A program made the translations under genes and the position numbers. Positions 4,193-6,050 of a stretch of DNA of 6,050 nucleotides are shown here, piece by piece. The stretch covers positions 1-6,050 of the forward strand of contig JBJXGF010000384.1 of the NCBI GenBank assembly GCA_046153015.1, written 5' to 3'. Positions within the stretch are counted from its first letter, which is position 1. Each line of letters begins with the position of its first letter. Source of the DNA: JBJXGF01 sp046153015. GTDB taxonomy: Bacteria > Actinomycetota > Acidimicrobiia > Acidimicrobiales > CAIXPF01. The notes beneath the pieces were generated by a model, which saw nothing but the letters and a program-made list of their open reading frames with translations, had not been told where the DNA came from and did no database searches.

Positions 4193-5052
4193 GATCGGGG
4201 TTCGTCGCCATCGTCGGGCGGCCCAACGTGGGCAAGTCCACGCTGCTCAACCGGCTGCTCGGCGAGAAGGTGAGCATCGTGTCGGACAAGCCCCAGACCA
4301 CCCGCCACGCGGTGCGGGGCGTGCTGGAGCGGCCCGACGCGCAGATCGTCTTCGTCGACACGCCCGGCATCCACAAGCCCCGCACCCCCCTCGGCGGCCG
4401 CCTCAACGCCACCGCGATCGACGCGCAAGGAGGGGTCGACGCCGTGTGCGTGGTGCTCGACGCCGCCGCCGGTGTGGGCCGGGGTGATCAGTACGTGCTG
4501 GCGAGGGCGCCGAGCGACGCCGTGATCGTGCTGAACAAGATCGACCGGCAGTCGCCGCCTCGGCTGCTCGAGGCGCTGGCTGCGGCGGCGGGCGCGGCGG
4601 GCGCGGCCCACTCCACGGCCGAGGACCGCCACGAGTACTACCCGGTTTCGGCACGCACCGGTGAGGGGGTGGACGAGCTGGCCGCCGCGTTGGCGCTGCG
4701 CCTCCCGGAGGGCCCGGCGCTGTTCCCGCCCGGGGTCGTGCGCGACGCACCAGACGCGTTCTGGGCGGCCGAGCTGGTGCGCGAGGAGCTGCTCGCCCGG
4801 GTGGAGGAGGAGCTGCCCCACTCGATCGCCACACGGGTGACGGAGTGGGAGTGGCCGCGGATCCGCTGCGAGATCCTGGTCGAACGCGACTCCCAGAAGG
4901 GGATCGTGATCGGGAAGGGCGGACTGGTGCTCAAGGCGGTGGGGGAGGCGGTGCGCGCCCAGCTCCCGGCCGGCGCTTACCTCGAGCTGTTCGTGCGCGT
5001 CGACAAGAACTGGCAGCGCCGGCCGAAGGCCCTCGACCGGCTCGGCTACTGA
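4189..5052 (+). CDS. era: GTPase Era
   Basis: 287 residues, close to the usual length of about 300. Era is an essential GTPase that binds the 3' end of 16S rRNA through its KH domain and checks 30S assembly; it works at the ribosome and inner membrane. Seen: G1 GRPNVGKS (10-17), G2 region KPQTTRH (34-40), G3 DTPG (57-60), followed by the Era-type IHKPRTPLGGRLN, G4 NKID (116-119), G5 SAR (154-156), then a type II KH domain with CEILVERDSQKGIVIGKGG (227-245) and the classic ending NWQRRPKALDRLGY. All motifs are intact. It starts with GTG 4189, overlapping the upstream stop in GTGA, and homology begins at residue 4 (GFVAIVG), so no longer start is needed. Last gene of the operon. The stop is overlapped by the stop of the convergent helicase gene, leaving no room for a standard terminator. 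Confidence 0.97.
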   Translation: MRSGFVAIVGRPNVGKSTLLNRLLGEKVSIVSDKPQTTRHAVRGVLERPDAQIVFVDTPGIHKPRTPLGGRLNATAIDAQGGVDAVCVVLDAAAGVGRGDQYVLARAPSDAVIVLNKIDRQSPPRLLEALAAAAGAAGAAHSTAEDRHEYYPVSARTGEGVDELAAALALRLPEGPALFPPGVVRDAPDAFWAAELVREELLARVEEELPHSIATRVTEWEWPRIRCEILVERDSQKGIVIGKGGLVLKAVGEAVRAQLPAGAYLELFVRVDKNWQRRPKALDRLGY

Positions 5053-6050
5053 ACGCTGGGCGTGAGCGCCGCCGTGCGTTCGTCGCGCAGCGTCCGCAGC
5101 ACCGCAGCCGCTTCGGCCGGGTCCTTGGTTCGCCGCATCGGCGGCAGGGCGCGGATGAGCTCCCAGCGGTAGCTGGCCGCCGTGGCCAGGCGGCGGTCGA
5201 GCACGGCGACCACGCCGCGGTCGGCGCGGCTGCGGATGAGACGGCCCGCGCCCTGCGCCAGCAGCGCTCCGGCCCGCGGCAGGTCGATGGTGCGAAACGC
5301 GGCGGGCCCGGCGCGGTCGCGGCGGGCCGAGAGCAGCGGATCGTCGGGCCGAGGGAAGGGGAGGCGATCGATCACCACCAGCGACAGGCTCGGTCCCACG
5401 ACGTCGACCCCCTGCCAGAAGCTCATCGTGGCGAACAGGCAGCTCGTCTCGTCCTCGGCGAAGGCGGCCAGCAGCGCCGGCTTGGGCAGCTCGGCCTGGG
5501 TCAGCACCCGCCAGGGCAGCCGCGTGGCCAGCGCGTCGGCGGCGGCCCGCATGGCCCGCCAGCTCGTGAACAGCGCCAGCGTGCGGCCGCCGGCGGCGAC
5601 GATCAACGCCTCGAGCTCGCGCTGCGCCGCCGCCTCGTAGGCGGCCGAGCGGGGGTCGGGTAGGTGGGCGGCGCAGTACAGCAGGGCGCTGGCGGGGTAG
5701 TCGAAGGGGCTGCCGACGTCGAGCTGGGCGGCGGCGCCGGGCGCCAGGCCGAGCCGGTCGGCGAGCCCGGAGGGCAGCGTGGCGCTGGTCAGCACCACCG
5801 CCGGCTGGGTCCAGAGCCGCTCGGCGAGCAGCGGGGCCACGTCGAGGGGCGCCACCCGGACGCGGGGCTGGCCGCCTTCGCCCTCCACCCAGCCCAGCTC
5901 GTCATGACCCGGCTCGGCGCCGAGCACGGCGAGCGCGGCGTCGAGATCGTCGAGCAGCGCGCCGCCGGCCTGCAGCGCCCGCTGCCGGCGCCCGCGGGCC
6001 TCCACGCCGAGCGCCGCGTCGGGCAGGGCCCGCACCGCGCCGAGCAGGCC
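5046..6050 (-). CDS. DinG/Rad3-family (XPD-like) SF2 helicase, C-terminal part
   Basis: The minus frame is open from the right edge to TAG 5048-5046, giving the last 334 residues; the start lies beyond the window. Seen (numbering from the edge): motif III VVLTSATLP (85-93), motif IV LALFTSWRAM (158-167), motif V CLFATMSFWQGVDV (204-217) followed by LVVIDRLPFPRPDDPL (224-239), then DLPRAGALLAQGAGRLIRS (256-274) with motif VI QGAGRLIRS, and GVVAVLDRR (279-287). This is the Helicase_C_2 half of the DinG/XPD group, ATP-dependent 5'-3' DNA helicases involved in repair and resolving R-loops or unusual structures. Walker A, Walker B and the possible Fe-S cysteines would be in the missing N-terminal part, so DinG versus a related Rad3-type (YoaA-like) helicase cannot be settled. 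Convergent with era, overlapping it by 7 bp (5046-5052). Confidence 0.93.
   Translation of the reverse strand, partial: GLLGAVRALPDAALGVEARGRRQRALQAGGALLDDLDAALAVLGAEPGHDELGWVEGEGGQPRVRVAPLDVAPLLAERLWTQPAVVLTSATLPSGLADRLGLAPGAAAQLDVGSPFDYPASALLYCAAHLPDPRSAAYEAAAQRELEALIVAAGGRTLALFTSWRAMRAAADALATRLPWRVLTQAELPKPALLAAFAEDETSCLFATMSFWQGVDVVGPSLSLVVIDRLPFPRPDDPLLSARRDRAGPAAFRTIDLPRAGALLAQGAGRLIRSRADRGVVAVLDRRLATAASYRWELIRALPPMRRTKDPAEAAAVLRTLRDERTAALTPSVQ

Noticed and set aside
3271..4821. 516-residue minus-strand open frame antisense to the CNNM gene and era
   Set aside because: Low-complexity Ser/Arg/Thr-rich translation opposite two clearly conserved genes; long antisense frames are expected at this GC content.
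4845..5663. Plus-strand open frame covering the end of era and the helicase
   Set aside because: Shadow frame, Arg/Gly/Gln-rich, opposite intact helicase motifs V and VI.

Overview
The window is GC-rich and almost entirely coding. Its only non-coding stretch is 577-660 (84 bases), and five of the six gene boundaries that lie inside coding sequence are overlaps. Strong G/C preference at third codon positions, a BldC/excisionase-like small regulator, a YbeY with the actinobacterial form of its signature (Met where E. coli has the key Arg), and the gene order phoH-ybeY-CNNM/CorC-era all point to an Actinomycetota chromosome. I lean towards an Acidimicrobiia-like lineage, but that is an inference from the style of the proteins. 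I see no mobile element, CRISPR array, tRNA or rRNA; this is core genome.

Layout. (1) 1-576, minus: N-terminal part of a membrane-anchored SAF/CpaB-RcpC-like protein that runs off the left edge. (2) 577-660: divergent promoter region with a perfect 7-bp inverted repeat and a short head-to-tail array of YCSAAA boxes. (3) 661-912, plus: small winged HTH regulator (BldC/excisionase family), possibly leaderless. (4) 861-1505, minus: an unrecognised 214-residue protein with a helical basic N-terminal half and two related small beta-barrel (Sm/SH3-like) repeats. It overlaps the HTH gene tail to tail by 52 bp. (5) 1504-5052, plus: a tightly coupled four-gene operon, phoH, ybeY, a CNNM/CorC-type CBS membrane protein and era. 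All three junctions are 4-base NTGA stop/start overlaps. (6) 5046-6050, minus: C-terminal 334 residues of a DinG/Rad3-type helicase, whose stop overlaps the end of era by 7 bp.

How the genes work together. PhoH (YbeZ-type), YbeY, the CorC-like protein and Era form a conserved neighbourhood tied to 16S rRNA maturation, small-subunit assembly and rRNA quality control. The overlaps suggest coupled translation from one promoter. That promoter must lie inside the N-terminal coding region of the minus-strand two-barrel gene, because the two start codons share bases (CATG at 1503-1506). The SAF gene and the HTH gene share one compact control region, so autoregulation or cross-regulation by the HTH protein is plausible.

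The points most worth a second look are the two-barrel protein divergent from phoH with its interlocked start codons, the CGTCGTCT repeats directly before the phoH ribosome binding site, the box array between the SAF and HTH genes, and the divergent DUF21 domain of the CNNM protein.
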